Shown one piece after another: positions 37,461 through 45,801 of a stretch of 64,000 nt of DNA. Origin of the DNA: a virus; IMG/VR virus record IMGVR_UViG_3300003322_000571, positions 124,001 through 188,000 of that record. One strand, given 5' to 3'. The notes beneath the pieces are model-generated. The model searched no databases and was not told the DNA's origin. It saw nothing but the letters and a program-made list of their open reading frames with translations. Every line of letters starts with the position of its first letter. The stretch's first letter is position 1. Both the position numbers and the translations under genes were made by a program.

Positions 37461-37485
37461 CATCTAGTTGAGTGTGGTGTATGCT
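37457..37485 (+). promoter_or_regulatory. Sigma70-type promoter in a perfect 13-bp dyad
   Basis: -35 TTGACA overlapping the preceding stop, 17-nt spacer, -10 TATGCT. Arms ATCTAGTTGAGTG (37462-37474) and CACTCAACTAGAT (37487-37499), loop of 12 nt holding the -10. Confidence 0.88.
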
Positions 37486-37514
37486 GCACTCAACTAGATC
37501 AATAGGGGCCTATC

Positions 37515-37775
37515 ATGGCATCGACTGCGGAGTACAAGTGCAAGAACGACGGCTGTGGCAAGATGTTCACAGCTCGTACTGCCGACCGCAAACGAGGATG
37601 GGCTCTGTTCTGCAGCAAGCGGTGCAAGGCGGTTGAGCAGGAGAAGCGGACAGGGCAGCACGCCGCGTATCAAGCTCGGCGCGATGCCGCTCACGCAAGC
37701 ACGTTCGATAGTGACTGGGAAGTCGCTATGGCTGACAATGAGGCGGGCTGGGACGGGCATAAGAACGCGTTCTGA
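37515..37775 (+). CDS. Zinc-finger protein
   Basis: 86 residues, SD AGGGG. C9-x4-C14 ... FCSKRC at 33-37 form a zinc ribbon (C..GC.KMFTAR..DR..GW.LFCS..C), a form seen in phage small proteins. Acidic, His-containing tail. Confidence 0.83.
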   Translation: MASTAEYKCKNDGCGKMFTARTADRKRGWALFCSKRCKAVEQEKRTGQHAAYQARRDAAHASTFDSDWEVAMADNEAGWDGHKNAF

Positions 37776-37832
37776 TCATTGACCTAAGTAAGGGTCAACG
37801 GTAACGTGTGCAGTTCTCAATAGGAGCTGCAT

Positions 37833-38051
37833 ATGTCTGAGTTTACCAGGTACACGATCGATTTCGCAACGACAAAGTTCACAACTGTCGCCATCTGTCT
37901 GACGGTTGTCTTGATGATGGCGTTCGTGTACGATATCTGCACTGCGAATGCAATCACGCAGTGTAAAGTCGTTGCTGCGACAACTCGCGTCTACGGTGAA
38001 GAGCAGCAATTGCGGACCGTTGAACAAATCCGTAAGTTGTGCGACCGTTGA
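37833..38051 (+). CDS. Small single-TM protein
   Basis: 72 residues, SD AGGAG. TM at about 17-37, then a tail with QCKVVAATTR ... EQIRKLC. The tail resembles that of the next gene. Confidence 0.78.
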   Translation: MSEFTRYTIDFATTKFTTVAICLTVVLMMAFVYDICTANAITQCKVVAATTRVYGEEQQLRTVEQIRKLCDR

Positions 38052-38104
38052 TATCGCCTATAGGGTTAACCTAAAGTGTACAACATTACGGGTAAGGAGT
38101 CAAC

Positions 38105-38263
38105 ATGGAAATGAAGTGGTATTGCATTGCTGTCGCTGTAGTGATCTCCGTTGTCAGCATCAGTGAAGCTGTTGACAAGTGGCAGCACAATCAGTGCAAG
38201 ATCGAGCTCGCCAAGAGCACAACGAAGACCGCTGAACAGATTGAAGCTGTATGCGGCAAGTGA
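38105..38263 (+). CDS. Small single-TM protein (52 aa)
   Basis: SD AAGGAG. Begins MEMKWYCIAVAVVISVVSI, then QCKIELAKSTTKTAEQIEAVC, matching the QCK...EQI..(L/V)C pattern of the previous gene; the two are probably duplicates exposing a two-Cys tail. Confidence 0.72.
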   Translation: MEMKWYCIAVAVVISVVSISEAVDKWQHNQCKIELAKSTTKTAEQIEAVCGK

Positions 38264-38541
38264 ACACCGTCGTCGTCAATTCTGATGATCCGGATGACGG
38301 GTATTCGTATTCGTACATCGACGTCAGTGGTCAACAACATCCGATGTCTGATCAACAGGTCAGTCACTATCTGTTCGGTAGCCTGACTGAGGACCAACTT
38401 GCGCTCCACTTTGCCCGCGAGAAGGTCGCTAAGTCCGATCATCCTTCACTTGCTGAACTTCGTCAACGGCTGAAGGGCGTTCTGCCTGACGATGTGTCGG
38501 GTGTTGTCAAACGTCACCAAGTAGGTGACAATCATGCGTGA
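38251..38541 (+). CDS. Hypothetical protein, family C copy 1
   Basis: 96 residues from ATG 38251; an in-frame GTG at 38260 overlapping the preceding TGA is an alternative. The SDQQVSHYLFGSLTEDQLAL stretch resembles that of the 40477 gene. Confidence 0.75.
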   Translation: MRQVNTVVVNSDDPDDGYSYSYIDVSGQQHPMSDQQVSHYLFGSLTEDQLALHFAREKVAKSDHPSLAELRQRLKGVLPDDVSGVVKRHQVGDNHA

Positions 38542-38782
38542 ACTTGGCCGAGGCGTTTCAGGGACGATTGAGTTCCAAGCTAAGCTCGTTGTCAATGACC
38601 TTCCGATGATCGGCAAGGCTGTTGAATATGCGCAGCGGGTCGATCCGTGGGCTCACTATAAGTTGTGCATGGTCTCTGGTACTGTGACAATCGGCAGCAC
38701 GAACTTCGAAGTGATCGACTATCTGAAGGGACTGTGCAAAATGAACACTACTCCTACACACAGCCAACAAGCAGGACAATAA
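38534..38782 (+). CDS. Hypothetical protein
   Basis: 82 residues; ATG 38534 with SD AGGTG is inside the end of the previous gene. No family is recognised. Confidence 0.75.
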   Translation: MRELGRGVSGTIEFQAKLVVNDLPMIGKAVEYAQRVDPWAHYKLCMVSGTVTIGSTNFEVIDYLKGLCKMNTTPTHSQQAGQ

Positions 38783-38784
38783 CA

Positions 38785-39093
38785 ATGGCATCGGACATTA
38801 TGACACCAATTACCATTCTAGACAACGAGTATCCTGGTTTCGAAGCCGCTGTTGACATTGAGCGGGACATCAGCGAGATGTGGATGGAACCAGAAGTAGT
38901 CGACATCCCCAGTGAGTATCAAGGGACGATTCGCGTCGTCGTTACGTACATTCCGGATGAAGCAGATCCACCATCACTGTTGAACATCGACCGTCTCCGT
39001 CATGCAATTGAAGGTCAAGTGCTTGGCCTAACTGCGAACATGACGCGTGAGCAGCGCCGTCATGTACTGCTTGCGATCGCGAACGGTGACTGA
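38785..39093 (+). CDS. Acidic hypothetical protein
   Basis: 102 residues, SD AGGA, 2 nt after the previous stop. Acidic with a C-terminal helix (MTREQRRHVLLAIANGD). Confidence 0.8.
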   Translation: MASDIMTPITILDNEYPGFEAAVDIERDISEMWMEPEVVDIPSEYQGTIRVVVTYIPDEADPPSLLNIDRLRHAIEGQVLGLTANMTREQRRHVLLAIANGD

Positions 39094-39094
39094 T

Positions 39095-39400
39095 ATGACT
39101 AACGGTGACGTACTAGATCAGATCATCGAACAGTTCACGGAAGATGTCAACAGGGCGATTAGCCATGCGAAGTTCTGGGTCGGTGTATGCAACACGAACG
39201 GGTCGATGCGAGACGTTGCTAATGCGATGGTTGCTGTCAACAAAGTAATCACTGTTGTCGATGACCTAATCATTGTGTGCCGGATTGGCAAGAAGCCTGT
39301 TCCGGAGATTGCGCTTGCCGCTGCACACAATGCTCATAATGAGTACGGTGAGCTAGTCTCACGGTTGTACCGCCTTGCAAGTGAGGCAAAGACGCAATAG
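39095..39400 (+). CDS. Helical hypothetical protein
   Basis: 101 residues, one base after the previous stop. Almost wholly helical. A hairpin with a T-run follows. Confidence 0.8.
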   Translation: MTNGDVLDQIIEQFTEDVNRAISHAKFWVGVCNTNGSMRDVANAMVAVNKVITVVDDLIIVCRIGKKPVPEIALAAAHNAHNEYGELVSRLYRLASEAKTQ

Positions 39401-39428
39401 ATTGTTGCACAATTTTGGGTTATTAAAG

Positions 39429-39465
39429 AAGCTCCTGGTCAGTTAAAGACCAAGGAGCTTTTTGT
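39429..39465 (+). terminator. Terminator whose arm contains the next SD
   Basis: Stem AAGCTCCTGGTC/GACCaAGGAGCTT then TTTTTG. The AGGAG in the right arm is the only SD for the ATG at 39468, so the hairpin would mask it. Confidence 0.75.
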
Positions 39466-39467
39466 TT

Positions 39468-40046
39468 ATGAAAGATCACATCCAAGAAGAAGTGCTCAAG
39501 GCGATTCGCGGGGGCAAGTTGACAAGGGCTGAGCTGCTTGAAATGATTGAGAATGCGGACGTTACTGTTGACGACGAGCAGCAGTGGAGAGTCAGTGAGC
39601 ATGTGCCTGTTACACCACCGCGTCCACCGACTCCAGAAGAGATTGTCGCACAGCGTCTCAAGATGATCAACGATTCGATTGATGCGCTCCGCGTATATGC
39701 TGATCCGGATCTCAGTGAAATCAAAGCTCTGTTGAAGGAAGTCGCTGAAGCAGGTAAGCTGGGACCTACGGACGGATGGATTCAAGCACTTGAGATTCAC
39801 CACAACGATATGTTGTTTGTAGAGATTGCTTGGTCGTGTCGTGGCTACACGAATTCAATCCTGCATTATATTCCGATGAGCATCTTCCGTTCTGTTGACC
39901 ATGTTCGTGCTGCAAAGGTATACAGTGCATGTCAGCGTCGCGATGGTTACGAGGCTGAGCTGAAGATCGCTAAGTCGAACGTCGAACGGTACACGAGACT
40001 GATTGCTGAAGAGACAAAGTTGCTTGACGAGTTGGGAGAACAATGA
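39468..40046 (+). CDS. Coiled-coil family B, copy 2 (192 aa)
   Basis: ATG 39468 is used; a TTG lies 6 nt upstream. Helical N-terminus, Pro-rich stretch (VPVTPPRPPTPEE), then the family core (VEIAWSCRG..NSILHYIPMSI) and a C-terminal coiled coil (LKIAKSNVERYTRLIAEETK). Confidence 0.83.
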   Translation: MKDHIQEEVLKAIRGGKLTRAELLEMIENADVTVDDEQQWRVSEHVPVTPPRPPTPEEIVAQRLKMINDSIDALRVYADPDLSEIKALLKEVAEAGKLGPTDGWIQALEIHHNDMLFVEIAWSCRGYTNSILHYIPMSIFRSVDHVRAAKVYSACQRRDGYEAELKIAKSNVERYTRLIAEETKLLDELGEQ

Positions 40047-40477
40047 TGTCGCGTGAACTAATCAAACAAACAATCAGTCAACTGAACACATACCGTAGGC
40101 CAGACATTACTGCTTGTCAAAAGGAGATTGCTTGTGCGATCTATTGGGCAAAGCTAGGCAACATTGACAAAGAGATCATTGTTGACCTTGAGATCGATGA
40201 AGAAGATATTCTCCATGTGACAACGGAGTGGGGCAGCAAGGGAAGCGTGTGCGCTGATACGTACAAGCTACCGATGTACATCTTCGAAGCTCCGTGCCTG
40301 ATCACTGCATCTATGAAATACGGCCTTGAACTGAAGCTCGAGTACAGTCAGGACCAGCTTCAGATGTCCAAAGAGAATGTAGCACACTACGAGCAGGAAG
40401 TCAACAAATATACAAAGTGGCTGGACGAAGTGAACAACGACCGATATACCAAGTCAGTTGCTACGGGGAGCAAATAA
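40043..40477 (+). CDS. Coiled-coil family B, copy 3 (144 aa)
   Basis: ATGATG overlaps the previous TGA; SD GGGAG. Core TTEWGSKGSVCADTYKLPMY and a C-terminal coiled coil as in the other two copies. Confidence 0.82.
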   Translation: MMSRELIKQTISQLNTYRRPDITACQKEIACAIYWAKLGNIDKEIIVDLEIDEEDILHVTTEWGSKGSVCADTYKLPMYIFEAPCLITASMKYGLELKLEYSQDQLQMSKENVAHYEQEVNKYTKWLDEVNNDRYTKSVATGSK

Positions 40478-40650
40478 TGCCTAATAATCCACACGGTCAT
40501 TTGATCATGGACGAAGATGAGCTTATCTATGTCCGTCCAAGAGATCAACAAGAGTTTACGCTGACGAACTATCAGTATACGAATTACATGGCTGGCCTGA
40601 TGACTGTTGAGCAACTATTCAGCATCTACGAGAATATCGAAGTATGCTGA
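40477..40650 (+). CDS. Small hypothetical protein, family C copy 2
   Basis: 57 residues, TAATG overlap with the previous gene. TLTNYQYTNYMAGLMTVEQL resembles the C-half of the 38251 gene. Confidence 0.75.
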   Translation: MPNNPHGHLIMDEDELIYVRPRDQQEFTLTNYQYTNYMAGLMTVEQLFSIYENIEVC

Positions 40651-40955
40651 TCGACCTAACTCAAACTCCCGAAGCTGTGCTCACAGTCAACGAAGACGAT
40701 GTCGTTACGTTCAACGGTGTTCAGTTCGTTGTCCACAGTTACAACGGACCGTTCAATGACAATTCGTACATCCACTTTGTCTCTGTTGACAGTGATTCAG
40801 TCGCACTGGCGAAAGCAGTAGTTGATCAACCGAAAGCTTCTTACGATCAACTGTACAAGCAGTTCATCAAACAGATCCGGATTGGACAGTATGCTGCAAA
40901 CTCTCGTCAAGAGTTTTATTCTGCGCTAAAAGACGGCACTGCGAGGATTGACTGA
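40644..40955 (+). CDS. Family D, copy 1 (103 aa)
   Basis: Overlaps the previous gene by 7 nt. Paralogue of the 41361 gene: IDLTQ.PEAVLTVNEDDVV ... IRIGQYAANSRQEFYSALKD. Unknown function. Confidence 0.82.
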   Translation: MLIDLTQTPEAVLTVNEDDVVTFNGVQFVVHSYNGPFNDNSYIHFVSVDSDSVALAKAVVDQPKASYDQLYKQFIKQIRIGQYAANSRQEFYSALKDGTARID

Positions 40956-41368
40956 TGGACAGTAGTTTCGATCAAATGTGGGATAAGGTCGGTCACGATC
41001 TGGGATGGTTCGATCATAACATGAGTCGTGACCGTCCGTACAATGGTCAGCCACATACTTCAACAGGCGTGCGAGGTTCTACAGAAGTCAAGGGGATTAC
41101 TTTCCGAGACCTGAGAGACTGTTTCATTCGCGCGTACATTCTCAGCCATAATCACCACCGTGACAACGGTCTAAATCGTGCTGAACCAAACGCAACGTTG
41201 CGTGATGAAGCAAACAAGGGTGAGCGAGCTGCACTGTGCGAGGATGACGTCTACAAGTTGAAAGGTAATGTTGACCCTATTGCAATCGCTCAAAATCTGT
41301 GTTGTGAAGTTGAAAAGATAATGGGAATCTTTCCTAATGTTCCACGTTTTGAGCACAGTGATGATTGA
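40955..41368 (+). CDS. Conserved phage protein (137 aa)
   Basis: TGATG overlap. ITFRDLRDCFIRAYILSHNH followed by an acidic GERAALCEDDVYKL and a C-terminal EVEKIMGIFPNVP helix recur in phage hypothetical proteins. No function is known to me. Confidence 0.82.
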   Translation: MDSSFDQMWDKVGHDLGWFDHNMSRDRPYNGQPHTSTGVRGSTEVKGITFRDLRDCFIRAYILSHNHHRDNGLNRAEPNATLRDEANKGERAALCEDDVYKLKGNVDPIAIAQNLCCEVEKIMGIFPNVPRFEHSDD

Positions 41369-41678
41369 CGTCAAGCAATATCCTGAACATCTGTTGACCG
41401 TACAACAGGATGATCACGTTCTGTATGGTGAGCAAGAGATGGTTGTTTCATTTTTGCCGGTGCACCAAGGCGAAGATGAGCAAAAAATTTATTTGACGAC
41501 GGTCGAGAGTGACGTTGCAGGATACAACGATCTTGTATGGCAGTACCATCGTGGTGAGATTGATATCTATCCACAGTACAAAGTGATGATCAAGCACCTT
41601 CGTGTTGGTTATCCTTGTGCTATGTGCCGTCATGAGATGGTCGAAGCGATTCGAAATGGTCTTGCTGTGATTGGTTGA
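41361..41678 (+). CDS. Family D, copy 2 (105 aa)
   Basis: ATG 41361 overlaps the previous gene by 8 nt. Paralogue of the 40644 gene (IDVKQYPEHLLTVQQDDHVL ... LRVGYPCAMCRHEMVEAIRN), with an additional CAMC pair. Confidence 0.82.
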   Translation: MIDVKQYPEHLLTVQQDDHVLYGEQEMVVSFLPVHQGEDEQKIYLTTVESDVAGYNDLVWQYHRGEIDIYPQYKVMIKHLRVGYPCAMCRHEMVEAIRNGLAVIG

Positions 41679-41688
41679 GTTGACCCTG

Positions 41689-41716
41689 TTGACTTGGTTG
41701 AATAAATGGGTATTAT
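41689..41716 (+). promoter_or_regulatory. Sigma70-type promoter in a dyad
   Basis: -35 TTGACT, 16-nt spacer, -10 TATTAT. Perfect arms ATGGGTA (41706-41712) and TACCCAT (41719-41725). Confidence 0.75.
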
Positions 41717-41752
41717 TGTACCCATCTTTTGACTGATCTAGGAGATCAAACC

Positions 41753-41944
41753 ATGAACGCTTCGCAACGCCGTATCGCCCGTCGTCACATCCTGTCGGTT
41801 CTGCCGGTCAAGTCTCAAGTCGTCGTTCCGACTGGCTCGATCGGTTCGGTCGTCGGTGTTGACAACAGCCAGAATGTCGTCGTCAAGCTGAAGAACAATT
41901 CGACGAAGACGTATCGTCAGCAACAACTGAAGCTGGCTGCGTGA
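41753..41944 (+). CDS. Small basic protein, KOW/SH3-like
   Basis: 63 residues, SD AGGAG. Basic N-terminal helix and a VVVPTGSIGSVVGVDNSQNV barrel-like core. Possibly nucleic-acid binding. Confidence 0.78.
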   Translation: MNASQRRIARRHILSVLPVKSQVVVPTGSIGSVVGVDNSQNVVVKLKNNSTKTYRQQQLKLAA

Positions 41945-42201
41945 AACGTCTGCTGATCATCAGCATGCTATCGCTGGCGGGCCATGTGTCCGCCAGCGAC
42001 ACGTCGTTTGTTATTTCGACTAAGTGTGCCGGTGAATTGTGCACGATTACAATCAAAGCTAATGTCCGTGTAATTGTCACTGCGTCTTTGAACGGGCGTA
42101 CTGACAAGTTCACGTTAGCTGCTGGCGGAGTGTACGTTACGAAGTACAAGCCGTCAACGGAAGACAATGTTTCTGTATCGGTAGACAAGGGGAATGTATG
42201 A
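41941..42201 (+). CDS. Small exported protein
   Basis: 86 residues, GTG start overlapping the previous TGA (GTGA). MKRLLIISMLSLAGHVSA is a Sec-type signal peptide with a VSA cleavage site after residue 18. The mature part is beta-rich with two Cys, so probably periplasmic. No family is recognised. Confidence 0.78.
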   Translation: MKRLLIISMLSLAGHVSASDTSFVISTKCAGELCTITIKANVRVIVTASLNGRTDKFTLAAGGVYVTKYKPSTEDNVSVSVDKGNV

Positions 42202-42467
42202 GCAAGCTGATCAGCAAGTCGGAGTGGGAAATCATGTACTCCGACTTGCAGGGCCAGATGGCGTCGGTTGACTCATGGATGTACATTGGTCGTAAGTACA
42301 AAGACAAGTCTGCTGTCCGTAATGCCGCATTTGCTCTTGGCAAAGTCGCTGGATCATTGAAGGCGATCACCGGTTATCTGCGGTCGATCGGTGAACCTGT
42401 CCCTTCGCATGTGACGGAGATTTCCGACAAGTACGAAGACATGTGGACGGAAGTCGGTAGCTGGTAA
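42198..42467 (+). CDS. Helical hypothetical protein
   Basis: 89 residues, ATGA-type overlap with the previous gene. Helical, basic centre. No family is recognised. Confidence 0.8.
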   Translation: MSKLISKSEWEIMYSDLQGQMASVDSWMYIGRKYKDKSAVRNAAFALGKVAGSLKAITGYLRSIGEPVPSHVTEISDKYEDMWTEVGSW

Positions 42468-42475
42468 AGGAGCGG

Positions 42476-42504
42476 TTGAGATTATCTCGCAAACGTGGGA
42501 TAAT
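42476..42504 (+). promoter_or_regulatory. Sigma70-type promoter
   Basis: -35 TTGAGA, 17-nt spacer, -10 GATAAT. Confidence 0.65.
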
Positions 42505-42539
42505 GTTCCGTTGTTTTGACCCGCCCATTAGGAGCAATA

Positions 42540-42842
42540 ATGTTTAACTGGCTAAAGCGTCTGTTCGACAAGCAGAACGATCAACAGATGCTCGACGGCG
42601 ATGCCCACCCTGTTCTTCGTGACTACGTCGTCATTCTCGGACAGTGCCCGAAGTGCGCTCTGGCGGTCGTCGAAGGGACTGAGAGCAATGTTGCGGTCGG
42701 CCCTGCGATTCACAAAGTGTGCCACACTGAGCTGCTTCGTGAGGCGACGAACGACGATCCAGAAATGATCATCATGATGTTGCGCGAACTGCGCGACTTT
42801 CGTAACAAAACCGGGATCACGCCGAATGTATCAGTGATATAA
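42540..42842 (+). CDS. Hypothetical protein with CxxC
   Basis: 100 residues, SD TAGGAG. Basic N-terminal helix, CPKC near residue 37 and a second Cys about 24 residues on; acidic Met-rich C-terminal helix. Confidence 0.8.
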   Translation: MFNWLKRLFDKQNDQQMLDGDAHPVLRDYVVILGQCPKCALAVVEGTESNVAVGPAIHKVCHTELLREATNDDPEMIIMMLRELRDFRNKTGITPNVSVI

Positions 42843-42850
42843 GGATACCA

Positions 42851-43168
42851 ATGACGGAGAAGTATTGCATTTGCTGCGATAAGGAAGGACACTACACGAA
42901 CGAATGCTGGAGCACACACGGGCTGAATACGCCGTACGATCGGGAGATCGACCGGCTATGTCAGCTCGCTTCGTTTGTAGAGGGCCACACCAAACCGACG
43001 GGAGTCGTCACGGTGACAGGCTGGCCGTCATTGACGTCTAATAATCTCGAGAACAACGTCTATACGCCTCTGTATAGCTTGCCGCCTGGCAGGTGGAATG
43101 TATATGCATTGAGGCTTGCTGACGGTAACCCTGAACCGAAGCAACCAAACGGTAGGTTGATCAAATAA
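42851..43168 (+). CDS. CCHC zinc-knuckle protein
   Basis: 105 residues. C6-x2-C9-x4-H14-x4-C19 (CICCDKEGHYTNEC) is a canonical zinc knuckle, usually RNA or ssDNA-binding. The C-terminal half is beta/loop-rich. Confidence 0.83.
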   Translation: MTEKYCICCDKEGHYTNECWSTHGLNTPYDREIDRLCQLASFVEGHTKPTGVVTVTGWPSLTSNNLENNVYTPLYSLPPGRWNVYALRLADGNPEPKQPNGRLIK

Positions 43169-43220
43169 GGGGTAGTTGCTACAGTGTTGACATTGGTTCA
43201 ACACTTGCTACTTACCCTTA
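43166..43220 (+). promoter_or_regulatory. Long hairpin before tandem Cys family E
   Basis: Inner arms AGTGTTGA/TCAACACT (43183-43205) and outer arms TAAGGG/CCCTTA; the ATG follows directly. TTGACA occurs inside, but the 17-nt position reads ACTTAC, a poor -10. Confidence 0.45.
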
Positions 43221-43795
43221 TGAACGTATCCAAAGCAACAACTGTTAGCCGCCTTCGCAAACTAGCGGACACCCTGTCAGACGTCGATCCAAAGTACTTC
43301 AACATTGATTCATGGTTGAAGATCAACGGAAGTCATCACCTGCACAGCAGTGATGAGGCGTTCCTTGGTCTAAACAGGAATGATATTGACGTTACCGAGG
43401 TCGTCAATAAGGCAAAGAAAAACGAATGTGGCGCCGCTGCTTGCGCGCTTGGTTGGGCATGTTCGATTCCATCGTTCAAGGAGGCGGGATTGATTATGCG
43501 TGCTCAGGCTGATTCCGATTCGTGGAACACGGTGAAACCTTCGTTGGTTGTTGGTGGCCGGGTAATCGCAACGGATTATGACGCTGGGGCGAGGTTCTTC
43601 GGTGTTAATGATGCAACGTCTGAATACCTGTTCGACCCCGATTCGTACGTAACTGAACCGTCCGCAAAACAAGTTGCGCGCCGGATCCGTGCGGTCGCGA
43701 ATAAAATCGAACAAGGTTTTGTGATTCGCGACGTTAACTATACATACGACTGCTTCAGCCGTGTGCGTGTCAACTACGTCAAACGAAAAGGTTAA
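43220..43795 (+). CDS. Tandem Cys family E, copy 1 (191 aa)
   Basis: First of four adjacent paralogues. Shared features: an N-terminal LRKLADTLSDVDPKYFNIDS helix, a core ECGAAACALGWACSIPSFKE with three Cys, and a C-terminal FFGV...TSEYLFDP plus AKQVARRIRA helix. The start at 43220 lacks an SD and follows a hairpin. Function unknown. Confidence 0.8.
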   Translation: MNVSKATTVSRLRKLADTLSDVDPKYFNIDSWLKINGSHHLHSSDEAFLGLNRNDIDVTEVVNKAKKNECGAAACALGWACSIPSFKEAGLIMRAQADSDSWNTVKPSLVVGGRVIATDYDAGARFFGVNDATSEYLFDPDSYVTEPSAKQVARRIRAVANKIEQGFVIRDVNYTYDCFSRVRVNYVKRKG

Positions 43796-43797
43796 TT

Positions 43798-44406
43798 ATG
43801 ACAACAATCGCTACAGCAATTCGCCGCCTAAACAAACTGGCGGACTTCCTGGACACAGTTCCACCTAAGCAATTCAACATCAATCGTTGGTTTGAAACGG
43901 ACGTTGAAGCTGATCACAAACTTCACTTGTACAAGAATAGCAAGAACGTTCCGGTCAAGCAATACATCGAGCGGAGGCACAAGGAGGACAATGAATGCGG
44001 AGCGGCTGCATGTGCTTTTGGCTGGGCTTGTACGATTCCGTCGTTCAAGAAGGCTGGTCTCAAGATGGTCGGCATGATTGGTGAATTTGAGCCACGGTAC
44101 ACGGCAAAAGATGGCCAGGTGTTCCACAATTTCTCCGCCGCTGAGCAATTCTTCGGTATCAACTACGAAACCGCTGAATACCTGTTTGATCCGACGTGCT
44201 ATATTGCACCTCCGTCTGCCAAGGGCGTTGCTCGCCGTATTCGAAGCGTCGTTGCTCAGCTTGAGAAGGGCAATGAGCTGACGTACTATTCGTCGCGTTA
44301 CGGTCACGATACACAGCGGCGCGGTCGCATTGTGACGAAGTACACGAAGATTCAAACATCTAACAAGTCGAAGGAAGACGTCGATGGCATCAATTGGTAC
44401 TGGTAA
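43798..44406 (+). CDS. Tandem Cys family E, copy 2 (202 aa)
   Basis: Core ECGAAACAFGWACTIPSFKK, then EQFFGINYETAEYLFDPTCY and a VARRIRSV helix. Basic C-terminus. Starts 2 nt after copy 1. Confidence 0.83.
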   Translation: MTTIATAIRRLNKLADFLDTVPPKQFNINRWFETDVEADHKLHLYKNSKNVPVKQYIERRHKEDNECGAAACAFGWACTIPSFKKAGLKMVGMIGEFEPRYTAKDGQVFHNFSAAEQFFGINYETAEYLFDPTCYIAPPSAKGVARRIRSVVAQLEKGNELTYYSSRYGHDTQRRGRIVTKYTKIQTSNKSKEDVDGINWYW

Positions 44407-44986
44407 TAAGCGACTGCTGAAGCTGGCGGATTTTCTTCAGACTGTTCCCGAGGAAAGCTTCAACTTGGACAATTGGTTGGAGCACCAAGAAGGGTACAAG
44501 CTGACTGCCGTACAAGAGAAGTTCCGTGAACAGCATCGAACGAATGCACAAAATGTGATTGATAAGAAGGGTGTTGACCTTCTTAATATCGACGTTGAAA
44601 GCCTAACGACACCTCAATGCGGGTTCGCAGCTTGTGCAGTTGGGTGGGCATGTGCAATTCCAGCGTTCCGCAAGGCTGGTCTCCGCATGCGGACTACACA
44701 TCAAACGTCACTCAACTTTTACCCAACACTTGTTGTCAAGGAAGAACATCCTTCAGAATGGCCTCAAGGATTTGATGCTGTTAATCAATTCTTCGGTCTT
44801 TCAAACGATGCGTCTGAGTACATGTTCAATCCGTGTGGTTATATCAACCCACCGTCAGCCAAGCAAGTTGCCAAACGTATTCGTGCGTTCGTTGCAAAGC
44901 GAGAACAAGGATACGACTTGTTCAACTTTGAGGTAGAAACAAACCGCGTCCGTGCGAAGTATTCCAAGAGCAAAGGTTCGAAATGA
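44384..44986 (+). CDS. Tandem Cys family E, copy 3 (200 aa)
   Basis: Core QCGFAACAVGWACAIPAFRK. It has a longer insert before the core than copies 1 and 2. Starts inside copy 2 (23-nt overlap), SD AAGGAAG. Confidence 0.83.
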   Translation: MASIGTGNKRLLKLADFLQTVPEESFNLDNWLEHQEGYKLTAVQEKFREQHRTNAQNVIDKKGVDLLNIDVESLTTPQCGFAACAVGWACAIPAFRKAGLRMRTTHQTSLNFYPTLVVKEEHPSEWPQGFDAVNQFFGLSNDASEYMFNPCGYINPPSAKQVAKRIRAFVAKREQGYDLFNFEVETNRVRAKYSKSKGSK

Positions 44987-45462
44987 GTGAACGCCAACTA
45001 GATGTAAGTAACCGCCGTCTACTTAAGCTGGCCGAGCACCTTGATACGATTCCCGTAGAAGCGTTCAACATCCACCACTGGGTTAGTCTCAACGAAAAAG
45101 ATACCGTCTGGGCGCCTGAAGTTAAAAAACTGGAACAGTACGATAGTATTTCTGAAGGCGTACTGGCCAACGTCGAATGTGGATTTGCAGCTTGTGCTGT
45201 TGGTCATGCTTCAAGCATCAAGGAATTCCAGCAGGAAGGTTTCCGTATGCTGCATGATGAGGAATTCGGTCCTATCTATCCGTCGTACAGAGGTCGACAT
45301 AGTTTTGCCGCTGTCAATCTGTTCTTTGGTTTGGATGATGAAGAAGCACAGATGCTGTTTCAATCAACTGGCTACGGGACTAGAAATGTAACACCGTATG
45401 ATGTTGCGAAACAGATTCGCACGTTTGTCAATACACGGACAGAATATAACGGCGAGTATTGA
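44983..45462 (+). CDS. Tandem Cys family E, copy 4 (159 aa)
   Basis: Shortest copy; core ECGFAACAVGHASSIKEFQQ has lost the last Cys. ATGA overlap with copy 3. Confidence 0.83.
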   Translation: MSERQLDVSNRRLLKLAEHLDTIPVEAFNIHHWVSLNEKDTVWAPEVKKLEQYDSISEGVLANVECGFAACAVGHASSIKEFQQEGFRMLHDEEFGPIYPSYRGRHSFAAVNLFFGLDDEEAQMLFQSTGYGTRNVTPYDVAKQIRTFVNTRTEYNGEY

Positions 45463-45469
45463 TCGCTTG

Positions 45470-45517
45470 TTGTGAATGAAATAAGGTGAGAGTATCATGA
45501 CTCTCACCTTTTCTTTT
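45470..45517 (+). promoter_or_regulatory. Promoter superimposed on a terminator hairpin
   Basis: -35 TTGTGA, 17-nt spacer, -10 TATCAT. The -10 lies in a perfect AAGGTGAGAGT/ACTCTCACCTT hairpin (45483-45510) followed by TTCTTTT, which would terminate upstream transcription. Confidence 0.7.
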
Positions 45518-45531
45518 ATTAGGTAACTGAA

Positions 45532-45801
45532 ATGCCTCGTCATCTTGAAGTCAATGTTTCTACGATTGGTCATTTGGATCTTCGTGAGTACAAGCCGGAG
45601 CCTTGTGTGTACGGCGGGTTCAGGATTCCGTCCCGGTTCTTCCGTGAAGGGGCTGACCAACTGACACGGGAACAGTTTGCAGAGATGCTCGTTCGTGAAT
45701 TCGAAGCTGGTATTCAGCGCTTGGAGGATGAAGTCAACGAGTATCACGCCAATGCCGGACGTGAACTGGTCAAGTTGCCATTTAGCTACAAACAATCATG
45801 A
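45532..45801 (+). CDS. Hypothetical protein
   Basis: 89 residues, weak SD. Helical acidic C-terminal half. ATGA overlap with the next gene. Confidence 0.8.
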   Translation: MPRHLEVNVSTIGHLDLREYKPEPCVYGGFRIPSRFFREGADQLTREQFAEMLVREFEAGIQRLEDEVNEYHANAGRELVKLPFSYKQS

